A DNA stretch of 42,144 nt from an uncultured Mediterraneibacter sp. (lineage in GTDB: Bacteria > Bacillota > Clostridia > Lachnospirales > Lachnospiraceae). This document shows positions 8,166-16,943 of this stretch, one piece after another; the stretch's first letter is position 1; each line of letters starts with the position of its first letter. The stretch lies in assembly GCA_944381935.1 (NCBI GenBank), contig CALWMN010000021.1, forward strand, positions 1 through 42,144. Direction: 5' to 3'. Below the pieces are notes generated by a model, which made no database searches, had not been told where the DNA came from, and worked only from the letters and a program-made list of their open reading frames with translations. Made by a program: the position numbers and the translations under genes.

Positions 8166-8429
8166 TTATTCCCAGGAATTGTGTTCGATATACGACTTCA
8201 GCAGTTCTTCAACCAGTTCATCCCGCTCCACTTTCATGACCAGGCTTCTCGCCCCGTTGTAGCTTGTAATATAGGTCGGATCGCCCGACATGATATAGCC
8301 GACGATCTGATTGACCGGATTATATCCTTTCTCTTTCAGTGCCTTAAACACGATCTCAAGAATATCTCTTGCTGAGATCTGCGGTCCCGGCTCTACCTGA
8401 AAGAACTGAGTGTTGCTTAAATCGCTCAT
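8166..8429 (-). CDS. ireB: IreB family regulatory phosphoprotein (UPF0297)
   Basis: Small protein that in Enterococcus is phosphorylated by the Ser/Thr kinase IreK and controls cephalosporin tolerance. The start at 8429 ([15 protein letters not shown]) is chosen because AAAGGAGGAGC precedes it; the longer frame from TTG at 8498 has no ribosome site. The family core [32 protein letters not shown] is present, with [16 protein letters not shown] at the end. The 87 aa length is typical. First gene of the ireB-ruvX-DUF1292 set; an AT-rich gap with promoter-like sequence (TTGTAA, GTATAT) separates it from mtaB. Confidence 0.93.
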   Translation of the reverse strand: MSDLSNTQFFQVEPGPQISARDILEIVFKALKEKGYNPVNQIVGYIMSGDPTYITSYNGARSLVMKVERDELVEELLKSYIEHNSWE

Positions 8430-8522
8430 GTTTGCTCCTCCTTTTTTCAAGTACGCCATGCGTAATCCTCTGAGAAAACCCAGATACCCTATATACAATT
8501 CTAATATAATATTTTACAAAAT

Positions 8523-9824
8523 TCAATGAATAATTTGTGAAGCATTATCAATTTGAACTTTTACAATACAATTTCTCAGATTTGTATCCGTCTCTAGTGC
8601 AATTTTCATATATTCCCTTGTATGACCGACCTGAACCGGTTTCCCTCCTCCTTCAGACTGCTCCTCAACAAGCACCTCCACTTCCTTCCCAAGAAAACTT
8701 TTTTCATATTCTGCGCGCTTTTTCTCCCCAAGCTCTATCATCCGGCTGCTGCGCGCGGCTTTTGTCTGCTCGCCCACCTGGTCCGGCATCGAAGCCGCTC
8801 TTGTGCCTTCCCTTCTGGAGTATTTGAAAATGTGGGTCTCATAAAAGTTCACTTTGTCCACAAATTTCATGGACTGGAGGAACTCCTCCTCTGTCTCTCC
8901 CGGGAATCCGACGATCACATCTGTAGTCAGGGCCGGATTAGAAAAATATTTTCTCAGGATCTGGCATTTTTCATAATACTCTTCGCTCGTATACCGCCTG
9001 TTCATACGCCTGAGCGTCGCGTCGCAGCCGCTCTGAAGGGAAAGGTGGAAATGCGGGCAGATCTTGGGAAGCGCTGCCAGCCCTGACGCAAATTCTTCCG
9101 TGATGATGCCCGGTTCCAGAGACCCGAGACGGATTCTTCTGATTCCGTCAATCCTGTGTACCTCCCGGATCAGTTCCAGGAGGTGCCGTTCCCCGTCAAA
9201 ATCGATGCCGTAGGAGCTCAGATGGATCCCGGTCAGGACAGCCTCACAGTACCCGTTATCCGCCAGGGCCCGGACTTCCCGGACCACATCAGCCGCCTCC
9301 CTGCTCCTTACCCGTCCCCTCGCATAGGGAATGATACAGTATGTGCAAAACTGGTTGCACCCGTCCTGTACTTTAATATACGCCCTGGTGTGGTCGCCCG
9401 GTTTTGTAAGCTGCATTTCTTCATACTCTTTTGCGCGCCCGATCTCTTCCATCTCCACAACCGGCTCTGCTTTTCTGCGTTCTTGCTCGTACTCGTCCAG
9501 AATTTTAGCCAGGTCTTTCTTCCGGTTGTTCCCGATCACAATATCAATGCACGGATCCGGCTTTTCCCCCTCCCCTTTTGCCTGGACATAGCACCCTGCC
9601 GCCACGACAATGGCATCCGGATTCATTTTACGTGCGCGGTGGAGCATCTGACGGGATTTCCTGTCCGCAATATTGGTCACGGTACAGGTATTGACGACAT
9701 ACACATCCGCCCCTTCTCCAAACGGTACGATCTCATATCCCGCCTTCTCTAAAATTTCCTGCATGGCTTCTGTTTCATAGGCATTCACCTTGCATCCCAG
9801 ATTGTGCAGTGCTGCTTTTCTCAT
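8523..9824 (-). CDS. mtaB: tRNA N6-threonylcarbamoyladenosine methylthiotransferase
   Basis: Radical-SAM enzyme that adds a methylthio group to t6A37 in tRNA. The N-terminal MTTase domain carries cluster cysteines at 11, 47 and 78. The radical-SAM triad is CNQFCTYC (Cys156, Cys160, Cys163) followed by IIPYARGRVRSR, and the C-terminal TRAM-like domain starts near residue 375. The opening KAALHNLGCKVNAYETEAM is diagnostic of MtaB rather than MiaB or RimO. The 433 aa length is normal. AGGT before the ATG is a modest ribosome site. It is divergent from the HPr-like gene. Confidence 0.93.
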   Translation of the reverse strand: MRKAALHNLGCKVNAYETEAMQEILEKAGYEIVPFGEGADVYVVNTCTVTNIADRKSRQMLHRARKMNPDAIVVAAGCYVQAKGEGEKPDPCIDIVIGNNRKKDLAKILDEYEQERRKAEPVVEMEEIGRAKEYEEMQLTKPGDHTRAYIKVQDGCNQFCTYCIIPYARGRVRSREAADVVREVRALADNGYCEAVLTGIHLSSYGIDFDGERHLLELIREVHRIDGIRRIRLGSLEPGIITEEFASGLAALPKICPHFHLSLQSGCDATLRRMNRRYTSEEYYEKCQILRKYFSNPALTTDVIVGFPGETEEEFLQSMKFVDKVNFYETHIFKYSRREGTRAASMPDQVGEQTKAARSSRMIELGEKKRAEYEKSFLGKEVEVLVEEQSEGGGKPVQVGHTREYMKIALETDTNLRNCIVKVQIDNASQIIH

Positions 9825-9946
9825 GCTATATTTACCTCGTTTTTCTCTATTGTTTCTTGACTTTTACCATATCTTCCCGTAGAATATACATAGGGCAGGC
9901 GCCCCGCAATATTGAGCCTTGGAGGTTCGGCAGACATACTTTATTG

Positions 9947-9952
9947 TATAAT
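9947..9952 (+). promoter_or_regulatory. Possible -10 box (TATAAT) for the HPr-like gene
   Basis: TATAAT lies 19 bases before the start codon of the HPr-like gene. The -35 region is poor (nothing convincing 17 bases upstream), and the leader would be very short. Moderate to low confidence. Confidence 0.4.
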
Positions 9953-9970
9953 CAAGGAGGGTATTTCAAA

Positions 9971-10204
9971 ATGAAAACAGTACAGATTTCATTAAACTCA
10001 ATCGACAAAGTAAAATCTTTTGTGAACGAAATTACAAAGTATGACAATGACTTCGATTTAGTATCAGGAAGATATGTTATAGATGCCAAATCAATCATGG
10101 GTATTTTCAGTCTTGATCTTTCCAAGCCGATCGACCTGAACATCCACGCTGACGGAGATGTGAGCGACATCCTGTCTGCGCTTGATCCTTACATCATCAA
10201 ATAA
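9971..10204 (+). CDS. HPr-like protein lacking the phospho-histidine
   Basis: Protein of 77 aa with the HPr fold signature but no active-site histidine. The GIHARPA loop of HPr is replaced by SIDKVKS (about residues 10-16), while the regulatory serine motif AKSIMGIFSLDL (Ser41) and the DLNIHADGDVSDIL end remain. It therefore cannot carry phosphate in the PTS, but could be a target of HPr kinase or act like Crh as a catabolite-repression partner; both are inference. The start ATG at 9971 has AAGGAGGG 8 bases upstream; the longer frame from 9809 overlaps mtaB and is not credible. A strong terminator follows. Confidence 0.8.
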   Translation: MKTVQISLNSIDKVKSFVNEITKYDNDFDLVSGRYVIDAKSIMGIFSLDLSKPIDLNIHADGDVSDILSALDPYIIK

Positions 10205-10218
10205 TGGCTATTGTTGAG

Positions 10219-10248
10219 AAAAGAGCTGTCTGCACGGACAGCTCTTTT
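10219..10248. terminator. Bidirectional intrinsic terminator
   Basis: Perfect 12-bp arms AAAAGAGCTGTC and GACAGCTCTTTT around a 6-base loop, between the convergent HPr-like and thiI genes. Confidence 0.92.
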
Positions 10249-10272
10249 TATACTGCCGGAATGTTCCCAGGA

Positions 10273-11463
10273 TCATCTTTCCTGTTCCACTCTCATGATT
10301 TCTGCAGTTTCAACTGCTGTTCTCACCAGTTCATCAATCTTTCCGGCAAGATTCTGCTCCGATTTCTCCATTCTCTCTATATTTGGTTTCGTTACGGGGT
10401 GCTTAGCGACAAATATCGTACAGCAGTCCTCAAAGGGCTGGATCGAGACCTCATATGTGTCGATCTTCTCTGATATCTCCACGATCTCGCGCTTGTCAAA
10501 TCCGATCAGCGGGCGGTAGACCGGAAGCGTGCACACAGCATTTGTCGCGGCAAGGCTCTGCATTGTCTGGCTTGCGACCTGGCCGATACTCTCTCCCGTC
10601 ACCAGCCCGAGACAGCCGTCCTTTTTGGCAAACTCTTCCGCGATCCTCATCATATATCTCCGCATAAGGATCGTCAGCTCTTCGTGCGGGCATTTTTCGT
10701 AGATGTAGAGCTGAATCTCTGTAAAATTCACGATATGGAGCTTGATAGGGCCTGCATATGCAGACACGAGGCGTGCAAGGTCGATGACCTTTTCCTTTGC
10801 CCGCTCGCTCGTGTACGGCGGCGCGTGGAAATACACTGCTTCCAGCTCAACTCCCCGTTTCGCGGTCATATATCCTGCTACCGGGCTGTCAATTCCGCCT
10901 GAGAGCAGCAGCATGGCGCTTCCGTTTGTTCCCACCGGCATCCCGCCCGGTCCCGGTATGATCTCAGAGTAGATGTATACTTCTTCCCGGATCTCCACAT
11001 TAAGCTTCACATCCGGATCGTGTACATCAACGCTTGTTTCCGGGAACGCCCCGAGAACCGCCTCACCCAGTTCACAGTTGATCTCCATAGAATTCATCGG
11101 ATATCTCTTGTTGGCTCTGCGCGCCTCCACCTTAAATGTCAGCTTCTTATCCGGATACACCTGATCCATATATGAGATTACATCCTGCTTCAACTGCCCG
11201 ATCTCAGCAACCTTTACACGCACGGCCGGGCATATCCCGACGATGCCGAATACTTTTTGCAGACTCCCGACGGTCTCCTCGTAATCATAGTCCCCGTCAC
11301 AGTCCACATAGACTCTTCCATGGCATTTATGGACATGGAAATTCCCGTCCACCCCTTTCAGGGCATATCTGATCTGGCGCACGAGGGCGTCCTCGAACAT
11401 ATACCGGTTCTTTCCTTTTATCCCTATCTCGCCGTACTTAATCAAAAATGAATGAAATCTCAT
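10273..11463 (-). CDS. thiI: tRNA 4-thiouridine synthase ThiI
   Basis: ATP-dependent sulfurtransferase that makes s4U8 in tRNA. An N-terminal ferredoxin-like/THUMP region (about 1-165) is followed by the PP-loop ATPase with LLLSGGIDSPVAGY (about 186-199) and TGESIGQVASQT. The rhodanese domain of the E. coli protein is absent, as usual in Firmicutes; the vicinal cysteines in FEDCCTIF may relay sulfur. Immediately upstream (12 bases) is a NifS-type cysteine desulfurase, the expected sulfur donor, like the B. subtilis nifZ-thiI pair. An AGGAGG site precedes the ATG. 396 aa. Confidence 0.95.
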   Translation of the reverse strand: MRFHSFLIKYGEIGIKGKNRYMFEDALVRQIRYALKGVDGNFHVHKCHGRVYVDCDGDYDYEETVGSLQKVFGIVGICPAVRVKVAEIGQLKQDVISYMDQVYPDKKLTFKVEARRANKRYPMNSMEINCELGEAVLGAFPETSVDVHDPDVKLNVEIREEVYIYSEIIPGPGGMPVGTNGSAMLLLSGGIDSPVAGYMTAKRGVELEAVYFHAPPYTSERAKEKVIDLARLVSAYAGPIKLHIVNFTEIQLYIYEKCPHEELTILMRRYMMRIAEEFAKKDGCLGLVTGESIGQVASQTMQSLAATNAVCTLPVYRPLIGFDKREIVEISEKIDTYEVSIQPFEDCCTIFVAKHPVTKPNIERMEKSEQNLAGKIDELVRTAVETAEIMRVEQER

Positions 11464-11475
11464 CGTATCCTCCTG

Positions 11476-12630
11476 TCAATGTCTCGTATATTTCCTGAGC
11501 ATCGGTACACAATTATATAGCGTTTCGAGTGTATAGTCAATTTCTTCTTTCGTTGTAAACTCTGACATGCTGAACCGCAGCGTGGCGTCCAGGTATTCCT
11601 TCGATGCCCCTATCCCTTTGAGGACGCCGCTGACGGCAGGATGATTGGAAGAGCATGCCGACCCGGATGACACATAGATCCCTTTCTCTTCCAACGCATG
11701 GAGCAGCACTTCACTTCGTATCCCTGCAACCCCTACACTGATGATATGGGGTGCGCTTCCCTCGTCAGTCATGCCATGCACGGTCGTATTTTCAATTCTG
11801 GAAATGCCATCCAGAAAATAAGCTTTGAGCTCCCGCATCAGCGCTGTCTTGACATCAAGGTCCTGGTAGATCATCTTTGCCGCAAGTCCCAGCCCTGCTA
11901 TCCCCGGAACGTTCTCCGTACCGGAGCGGACATTTTTCTGCTGCTCCCCTCCAAACACGATCGGCTTGATCTTTACTTTTTCCCCAATATAGAGAAACCC
12001 GATCCCCTTGGGGCCGTGAATCTTATGCCCGCTTGCTGTCAGGAGATCAATCCCCATCCGCTTCGGATAAATATGGTACTTCCCAAATCCCTGGACCGCA
12101 TCCGTGTGGAACAGAATCGAAGAGTTGTACTGCTTCACAATACGGACCGCTTCTTCCACCGGCTGGACAGTCCCCACTTCATTGTTCACATACATCACCG
12201 AGACAAGGATCGTTTCCGGGCAGAGGGCATCTTCCAGCGCTTCCAGCTTGATCCTCCCCTGGGCGTCCACCGGGAGATACGTCACGCGGAACCCTTCCTC
12301 CTCCAGGTATCTCATCGTATTCAGAATCGCCGGATGTTCAATGGAAGAAGTGATCAGATGGTTTCCGGCTCTTTTATTCGCCCTCGCGCATCCGATCAGA
12401 GCCAGGTTGTCACTCTCTGTCCCGCCGGAGGTGTACACGATCTCTTTTGTCCCAACCTTCAGGATTCTGGCAAGCGTTTCCTTTGACTCCCTGATATAAT
12501 GCTCTGCCTCAATGCCCTTTCGGTGCATGGACGAAGGATTGCCGTAATCTTTACACATCACCTTATATACCAGTTCCCCCACTTCCGGGTAACACATGGT
12601 CGTGGCAGAGTTATCTAAATATATTTCCAT
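11476..12630 (-). CDS. nifS: Cysteine desulfurase (NifS/IscS family), probable ThiI partner
   Basis: PLP enzyme that takes sulfur from cysteine as a persulfide. Visible are the start MEIYLDNSATT, the cofactor segment SGGTESDNLAL, HTDAVQGFG, the PLP lysine in SGHKIHGPKG (Lys203) and the persulfide cysteine in SSGSACSSNHP (Cys326) on a short group I-like loop. The 384 aa length is typical. It stands between rsmE and thiI with 12-base gaps, so sulfur delivery to ThiI for tRNA thiolation is the likely job, as for B. subtilis NifZ. A role in Fe-S assembly cannot be excluded; no iscU-like gene is adjacent. Confidence 0.92.
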   Translation of the reverse strand: MEIYLDNSATTMCYPEVGELVYKVMCKDYGNPSSMHRKGIEAEHYIRESKETLARILKVGTKEIVYTSGGTESDNLALIGCARANKRAGNHLITSSIEHPAILNTMRYLEEEGFRVTYLPVDAQGRIKLEALEDALCPETILVSVMYVNNEVGTVQPVEEAVRIVKQYNSSILFHTDAVQGFGKYHIYPKRMGIDLLTASGHKIHGPKGIGFLYIGEKVKIKPIVFGGEQQKNVRSGTENVPGIAGLGLAAKMIYQDLDVKTALMRELKAYFLDGISRIENTTVHGMTDEGSAPHIISVGVAGIRSEVLLHALEEKGIYVSSGSACSSNHPAVSGVLKGIGASKEYLDATLRFSMSEFTTKEEIDYTLETLYNCVPMLRKYTRH

Positions 12631-12642
12631 TTTCCCTTTCCT

Positions 12643-13410
12643 TTACTCTTTCTTTATTACTAAATTATGTTCCTGGGACTCCAGTTGATACATGAGAACC
12701 GACAGCACAGCCACCCCTGCGGTCTCTGTCCTCAATATCCGCTTCCCAAGGGAAATCGGAACTGCCCCGGCTTCTCTGGCGCGTTCCACCTCTTCCTGCT
12801 CAAACCCGCCTTCCGGTCCGATGAAAATTCCGACAGACTGTCCTGCCCTGATCCTGCTTATCGTCCTTGACGTCTCTTCCATCCCCTTTTCCAGTTCATA
12901 CGGGATCAAAAGCACGTCCAGGTCTCCTGCTGCCCTGAGGGCATCCTGAAATGTCATAACCTGGGCCACTTCCGGTATGACGCCTCTTCCTGACTGTTCC
13001 GCCGCCCCTTTTGCGATCGCCTGCCAGCGCGCCTGCCGTTTTGCCGCCTTTTTCTCATCCAGCTTTACAACCGAACGTTTTGCCCGAAACGGGATGATAC
13101 TCCAGGCCCCCAGTTCTACCGCTTTCTGGATGATCCATTCCATCTTGTCCCCCTTCGGGAGCCCCTGGAAGAGGCAGATCCTGGAGGGAAGCTCTGTATC
13201 CGTCTCTGTGGCGCTCTGTATATCAAGAACCGCTTTCCCCTCCGAATACCGGTTTATCCGGCACTGGTAGGTCTTACCGCTCCCGTCATTTACTGAGATC
13301 TCCTCCCCCGGTTTCATGCGGAGCACATTTTTAATATGGTTAACATCCGTTCCGTCTATCAGGATTTCATGTTCTCCCACCTGGGAAGTCTGTGCGAAAA
13401 GACGCTGCAT
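12643..13410 (-). CDS. rsmE: 16S rRNA (uracil-1498-N3)-methyltransferase
   Basis: SPOUT-fold methyltransferase acting on 16S rRNA U1498. An N-terminal PUA-like domain (HEILIDGTDVNHIKNVLRMKPGEEI) precedes the SPOUT knot with LFQGLPKGDKMEWIIQKAVELG, IGPEGGFEQEEVERAREAG and SLGKRILRTETA. The start at 13410 gives 255 aa and overlaps the prmA stop (TGATG), the usual prmA-rsmE coupling; the longer frame to 13440 would run further into prmA. Confidence 0.94.
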   Translation of the reverse strand: MQRLFAQTSQVGEHEILIDGTDVNHIKNVLRMKPGEEISVNDGSGKTYQCRINRYSEGKAVLDIQSATETDTELPSRICLFQGLPKGDKMEWIIQKAVELGAWSIIPFRAKRSVVKLDEKKAAKRQARWQAIAKGAAEQSGRGVIPEVAQVMTFQDALRAAGDLDVLLIPYELEKGMEETSRTISRIRAGQSVGIFIGPEGGFEQEEVERAREAGAVPISLGKRILRTETAGVAVLSVLMYQLESQEHNLVIKKE

Positions 13411-14363
13411 CAGTTTTTCCTCGCTGTCACGCAGGCCCACTCGCCCTGGTATGTCACATCCAGGACCTCCATCCCGGCAGCTCTCACCGCCTCTGTCACG
13501 GTCTGCTCCTTGCCATCTATGATCCCGCTCGTAATATAGATTCCCCCGTTCTTTAACTGTCGGGTGATCACCGGTGTAAGCTCCACAAGGACATCAGCCA
13601 GGATATTTGCCGCCACAATATCATAACAGCCATACCCCACTTTATCCTGAACCGCTTTGTCATCGATGATATTTCCTGCCATAACCTCATACCTGTCCCG
13701 GGAAATACCGTTTGTTTCCATGTTTTCATGGGTCGCGTCAATGGCACACGGATCGAGGTCTGTGCCGACAGAGTATGCTGCGCCGAATTTCAGTGCTAAC
13801 ATCCCCAGAATCCCGCTGCCGCATCCCACGTCGAGAACCCTTGTGTTTTCCGTCACATATTTGCGGAGCTGCCGGATGCAAAGCTGTGTCGTCTCATGCA
13901 TCCCCGTGCCAAATGCTGTTCCGGGATCGATATGGATCACCATCTTATCCTCATCCTCCGGTTTTACGTCCTCCCAGGAAGGAATGATCAGAATATCATC
14001 CACATAAAACTGATGGAAATACTGCTTCCAGTTATTCACCCAGTCCACATCCTCTGTCTGAGACTCCTCGATCAGGCAGTCACCGACATCTATATAGGAG
14101 GACATTTCCTCAAGCTCCCGCCTGACATCCGAGAGGACCCTGTCTTTATCCTCCTCCTCTTCCAGGTAAAAGCTCAGATATGCAACTCCGTCATCCGCCT
14201 CGATCTGAGGCAGAATATCCACAAACATCTGCTCTTTATCCGACTGGGAGAGAGGGATCTTATCCTCAATCTCAACCCCCTGGATTCCCAGGCCCATCAG
14301 CATGCTGCTGACAATATCCTCGGCCTGTGTCGTTGTCTTCAAACGAAATTTATTCCACTTCAT
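13410..14363 (-). CDS. prmA: Ribosomal protein L11 methyltransferase
   Basis: SAM-dependent enzyme that methylates ribosomal protein L11. The N-terminal substrate-recognition domain includes a long acidic insert (EEEEDKDRVLSDVRRELEEM). The catalytic domain contains IHIDPGTAFGTGMHETTQLC, RVLDVGCGSGILGMLALKFG and VAANILADVLVEL. The 317 aa length is normal. Its ATG overlaps the stop of the GH25 lipoprotein gene (ATGA) and its stop overlaps rsmE, so translation is probably coupled along the run. Confidence 0.95.
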   Translation of the reverse strand: MKWNKFRLKTTTQAEDIVSSMLMGLGIQGVEIEDKIPLSQSDKEQMFVDILPQIEADDGVAYLSFYLEEEEDKDRVLSDVRRELEEMSSYIDVGDCLIEESQTEDVDWVNNWKQYFHQFYVDDILIIPSWEDVKPEDEDKMVIHIDPGTAFGTGMHETTQLCIRQLRKYVTENTRVLDVGCGSGILGMLALKFGAAYSVGTDLDPCAIDATHENMETNGISRDRYEVMAGNIIDDKAVQDKVGYGCYDIVAANILADVLVELTPVITRQLKNGGIYITSGIIDGKEQTVTEAVRAAGMEVLDVTYQGEWACVTARKN

Positions 14364-15280
14364 TCCCTGCTCCTTCCAACATTATCTTTGCAAAACCATA
14401 TGTTAAGATCTACATTGCCGTTAATTCCCGGCACCACTCCCGTCTCACTGAACTGCCAGACCTGATACTGGTAAGGGCACTGGGGAAGCTCATAATAATC
14501 CGCATACCAGAATGAATAATCTTTGAGTTCCTCCATGTCCAGAGTGAACGCCATCCACTTCAGATTTGCGTAAATCATTGTCTCATATCCGGCATCCTCC
14601 ACAGCCGAACAGAACTGCTTCGCATAATCCGTAAATTCCTGCCTTGTATTGCCGTCCGTCCGGGCAGTGTCCCATTTGATCTCTTCCGTGTCATATACAA
14701 CCGGTCCTGTAATCTCGTATGGCTTCACATGTTTTAAGACAAACTTTGCTTCCTCGGCAGCTTCCTTCTTTGAGACTGCCTGGGAGAAAAAGTATACGCC
14801 GACTTCAAGTCCCGCATCCAGCGCACCCTTTACATTCTGGTCATACATTGCGTCAAGCACAAGTTCCCCTTCTTCTCCATACGCCCGATAACCAAGGCGA
14901 ACAAAGACAAACTCGATCCCGCTCTTTTTCACCTGTTTCCAGTCGATATCCTCTCCCTGAAATTCCGAGACGTCGATTCCCATTTTGGATGAAATGCCTT
15001 TTTCCTTATCTGTATAGGATTTAAACCCTGTCTCTTCCACTGTCGTAAGCTTGGAAAAATCATATTCACATTTCGGCACGCTGTCTAAAAGCTTCGCCTC
15101 ATAGCTGTTTCCCTCCACATCCTGAAATGTGTAATATTGTTCCCCGTCCTTTTCCTCTATCTCAATTCCTGCCATGCCACCCTGCTTTGCACCATCTGCC
15201 GTATCCGCCTCTGACGGACGGCACGCTGCCAGCACAGCCGCACAGCTTACTGCCAGAACTGCCAATCTTACCCTTTTCAT
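14360..15280 (-). CDS. Lipoprotein with glycoside hydrolase family 25 (lysozyme-like) domain
   Basis: Secreted, membrane-anchored muramidase-like protein. The start at 15280 (MKRVRLAVLA) follows AGGTGG; a GTG two codons earlier is possible. A lipoprotein signal with lipobox LAAC places the lipidated Cys at residue 20. After a linker domain (about 25-95) the GH25 barrel begins with GIDVSEFQGEDIDWKQVK and continues with FVFVRLGYRAYGEEG, the catalytic-type DTE in PVVYDTEEIKW, and YQVWQFSETGVVPGI near the end. It heads a run with prmA, rsmE, nifS and thiI by overlap, an odd partner for RNA enzymes. It likely cleaves peptidoglycan at the cell surface. Total 306 aa. Confidence 0.88.
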   Translation of the reverse strand: MKRVRLAVLAVSCAAVLAACRPSEADTADGAKQGGMAGIEIEEKDGEQYYTFQDVEGNSYEAKLLDSVPKCEYDFSKLTTVEETGFKSYTDKEKGISSKMGIDVSEFQGEDIDWKQVKKSGIEFVFVRLGYRAYGEEGELVLDAMYDQNVKGALDAGLEVGVYFFSQAVSKKEAAEEAKFVLKHVKPYEITGPVVYDTEEIKWDTARTDGNTRQEFTDYAKQFCSAVEDAGYETMIYANLKWMAFTLDMEELKDYSFWYADYYELPQCPYQYQVWQFSETGVVPGINGNVDLNIWFCKDNVGRSRE

Positions 15281-15301
15281 AGCCACCTGCCGCGTCTTAT
15301 A

Positions 15302-15320
15302 TTTGCCGGACTGTCATCCG
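15302..15320 (-). repeat. 19-bp repeat, copy 1, upstream of the GH25 lipoprotein
   Basis: On the minus strand CGGATGACAGTCCGGCAAA lies 22-40 bases before the GH25 start and is identical to the copy at 17995-18013 upstream of moaC. Both copies are preceded by a purine-rich GGAGGG and contain an ATG. Here the ATG opens a short frame ending in TAA (MTVRQI); a slightly longer in-frame ORF starts upstream after GGGAGG. Confidence 0.6.
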
Positions 15321-15425
15321 CTTTCCCTCCGCCTCAGAGCCGTTTCCCTTTGGCGTCATCCTGCCTCCCAATAGGATATACCGAATCACGGACTCTTGCA
15401 AGGAATTTTTCATCCGGATCCGGGA

Positions 15426-15857
15426 TCATTCCATAATTTGGATCTCATCCCCGGGACTGATCCGTCCTCCTCGGACCACCCTGGCAAAGACGCCCTCCCG
15501 GGGCATGATGCAGTCCCCCATTTTCCGGTATATCTGGCAGCCATGATGACATTCTTTCCCGATCTGCGTTATCTCAAGGATGACAGCGTTGCATGCCAGG
15601 CGCGTCCCGGCCGGGAGTGTACGAAGATCTATCCCCTGCACGACAAGATTTTCTCCGAACGCGCCGTCTCCAATCTCTGCTCCTCTGCTCCTGAACTCTT
15701 CGATCCTGTCATAGGAGAGAAGGCTGACCTGCCGATGCCATTTTCCTGCATGGGCGTCCCCCTTTATGCCGAAATCTTCTATAAATTCACCCATTTCCCG
15801 ACCTGTTTTCTGCGTTCCCTTTTCCGGGCTTGTGCAGACTGCAATTATCCTTCCCAT
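15426..15857 (-). CDS. MOSC domain protein
   Basis: Stand-alone MOSC (molybdenum cofactor sulfurase C-terminal-type) domain of 143 aa, thought to bind sulfur or Moco. The start at 15857 (MGRIIAVCTSPEKGTQK) follows AAAGGACAGGG; the longer frame to 15911 overlaps moaA. Diagnostic residues include FGIKGDAHAGKWHRQVSLL, DGAFGENLVVQGIDL and the conserved cysteine motif ITQIGKECHHGCQI. It follows moaA in the moaC-mogA-moaA run, so it belongs to molybdenum cofactor handling. Confidence 0.9.
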   Translation of the reverse strand: MGRIIAVCTSPEKGTQKTGREMGEFIEDFGIKGDAHAGKWHRQVSLLSYDRIEEFRSRGAEIGDGAFGENLVVQGIDLRTLPAGTRLACNAVILEITQIGKECHHGCQIYRKMGDCIMPREGVFARVVRGGRISPGDEIQIME

Positions 15858-15907
15858 TTGCCCTGTCCTTTCTCTGGCTGACATTTTAATCCGTGCCCCC
15901 CTCCTGC

Positions 15908-16909
15908 TCATCCGCCGATCCCGGACATATTTCTTGTCTCAAGGTACCCCGTCGGTCTCTCTTGTTCTGTATCCTTATCCGGAAAGCAATGGCAGGCAGG
16001 CTTATTGTATACCGCGTCCCGGAATGCGTCTTCTATTTCCCTGTCGTCTGCCCCTGCCCGGATCAGCTTCCGGAGATCTGTCCCTGTGCCGTACTGCAGG
16101 CATGTCTTCAGGTATCCTTCCGGGGTTAGCCGGACCCGGTTGCAGGTATCACAGAACGGATGGGAAATGGCACTGATGAACCCGATTCTGCCGGCAAATC
16201 CCGGAAACCGCACATAATCGGCAGGTCCGTTTCCCAGCCTCTCTGTATACATTTCTGCCTCTCCAAAGGCTGCCCTCAGCGTCTCATATATCTTCTCCCT
16301 TCCCGGTCCGCTGTACTGTCTGCCTGTCCCAACCGGCATTATTTCAATAAAACGTACTTCCAGATGCCTCTCTTTCGCCAGGGCTGCCATCCTGACCCAG
16401 TCCTCGCCCTCGTCCTCTCCCAGGGGAACACAGTTCACTTTGACATGGAGTCCCGGAAATCCAAGCGCCGCTTCCACGCCTTCCAGCGCATCGCCTAATC
16501 TGCCCGTCCGCGTGATCTTGCGGTACTTCTCCTCATTCAGGGTATCAATGCTGATGTTTACCCCGTCCATCCCGGAAGAGACAAGCTCAGAAATCTGGTG
16601 TTTGAGCAAAGTGCCGTTTGTCGTCAATGTCACCTGTTCCATTCCTTCTATTCTCTTGAGCCGTCCCAGCAGAACCGGCAGGCCGCGCCTTACCAGAGGT
16701 TCGCCTCCCGTAAGCCGGATCCGGGTGATCCCAAGTCCGGCGCCGATCCCCGCAATGCGCTCTATCTCATCAAAAGTCAGGATCTCATTGTGCGGAACGC
16801 TTTTTACTCCTTCCGGAGGCATACAGTAAATGCATCTGAGATTGCAGCGGTCCGTAACAGACACTCTCATATATTCAATTTTTCTGCCATACTGATCCAC
16901 TAACGGCAC
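15908..16909 (-). CDS. moaA: GTP 3',8-cyclase (molybdenum cofactor biosynthesis)
   Basis: Radical-SAM enzyme that converts GTP to 3',8-cyclo-7,8-dihydro-GTP, the first Moco step. The N-terminal cluster motif is CNLRCIYC (Cys22, Cys26, Cys29), preceded by RVSVTDR; LTGGEPLVRRG follows, and the C-terminal cluster cysteines are in HPFCDTCNRVRLTPEGYLKTCL. The protein ends in Gly-Gly (SGIGG), the functional tail of MoaA. The start is GTG at 16909 with GGAGG upstream. 333 aa. Next to mogA and moaC. Confidence 0.96.
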   Translation of the reverse strand: MPLVDQYGRKIEYMRVSVTDRCNLRCIYCMPPEGVKSVPHNEILTFDEIERIAGIGAGLGITRIRLTGGEPLVRRGLPVLLGRLKRIEGMEQVTLTTNGTLLKHQISELVSSGMDGVNISIDTLNEEKYRKITRTGRLGDALEGVEAALGFPGLHVKVNCVPLGEDEGEDWVRMAALAKERHLEVRFIEIMPVGTGRQYSGPGREKIYETLRAAFGEAEMYTERLGNGPADYVRFPGFAGRIGFISAISHPFCDTCNRVRLTPEGYLKTCLQYGTGTDLRKLIRAGADDREIEDAFRDAVYNKPACHCFPDKDTEQERPTGYLETRNMSGIGG

Positions 16910-16943
16910 TTTTTATCCACCTCCGCTGTATCCTCTATCCTCC

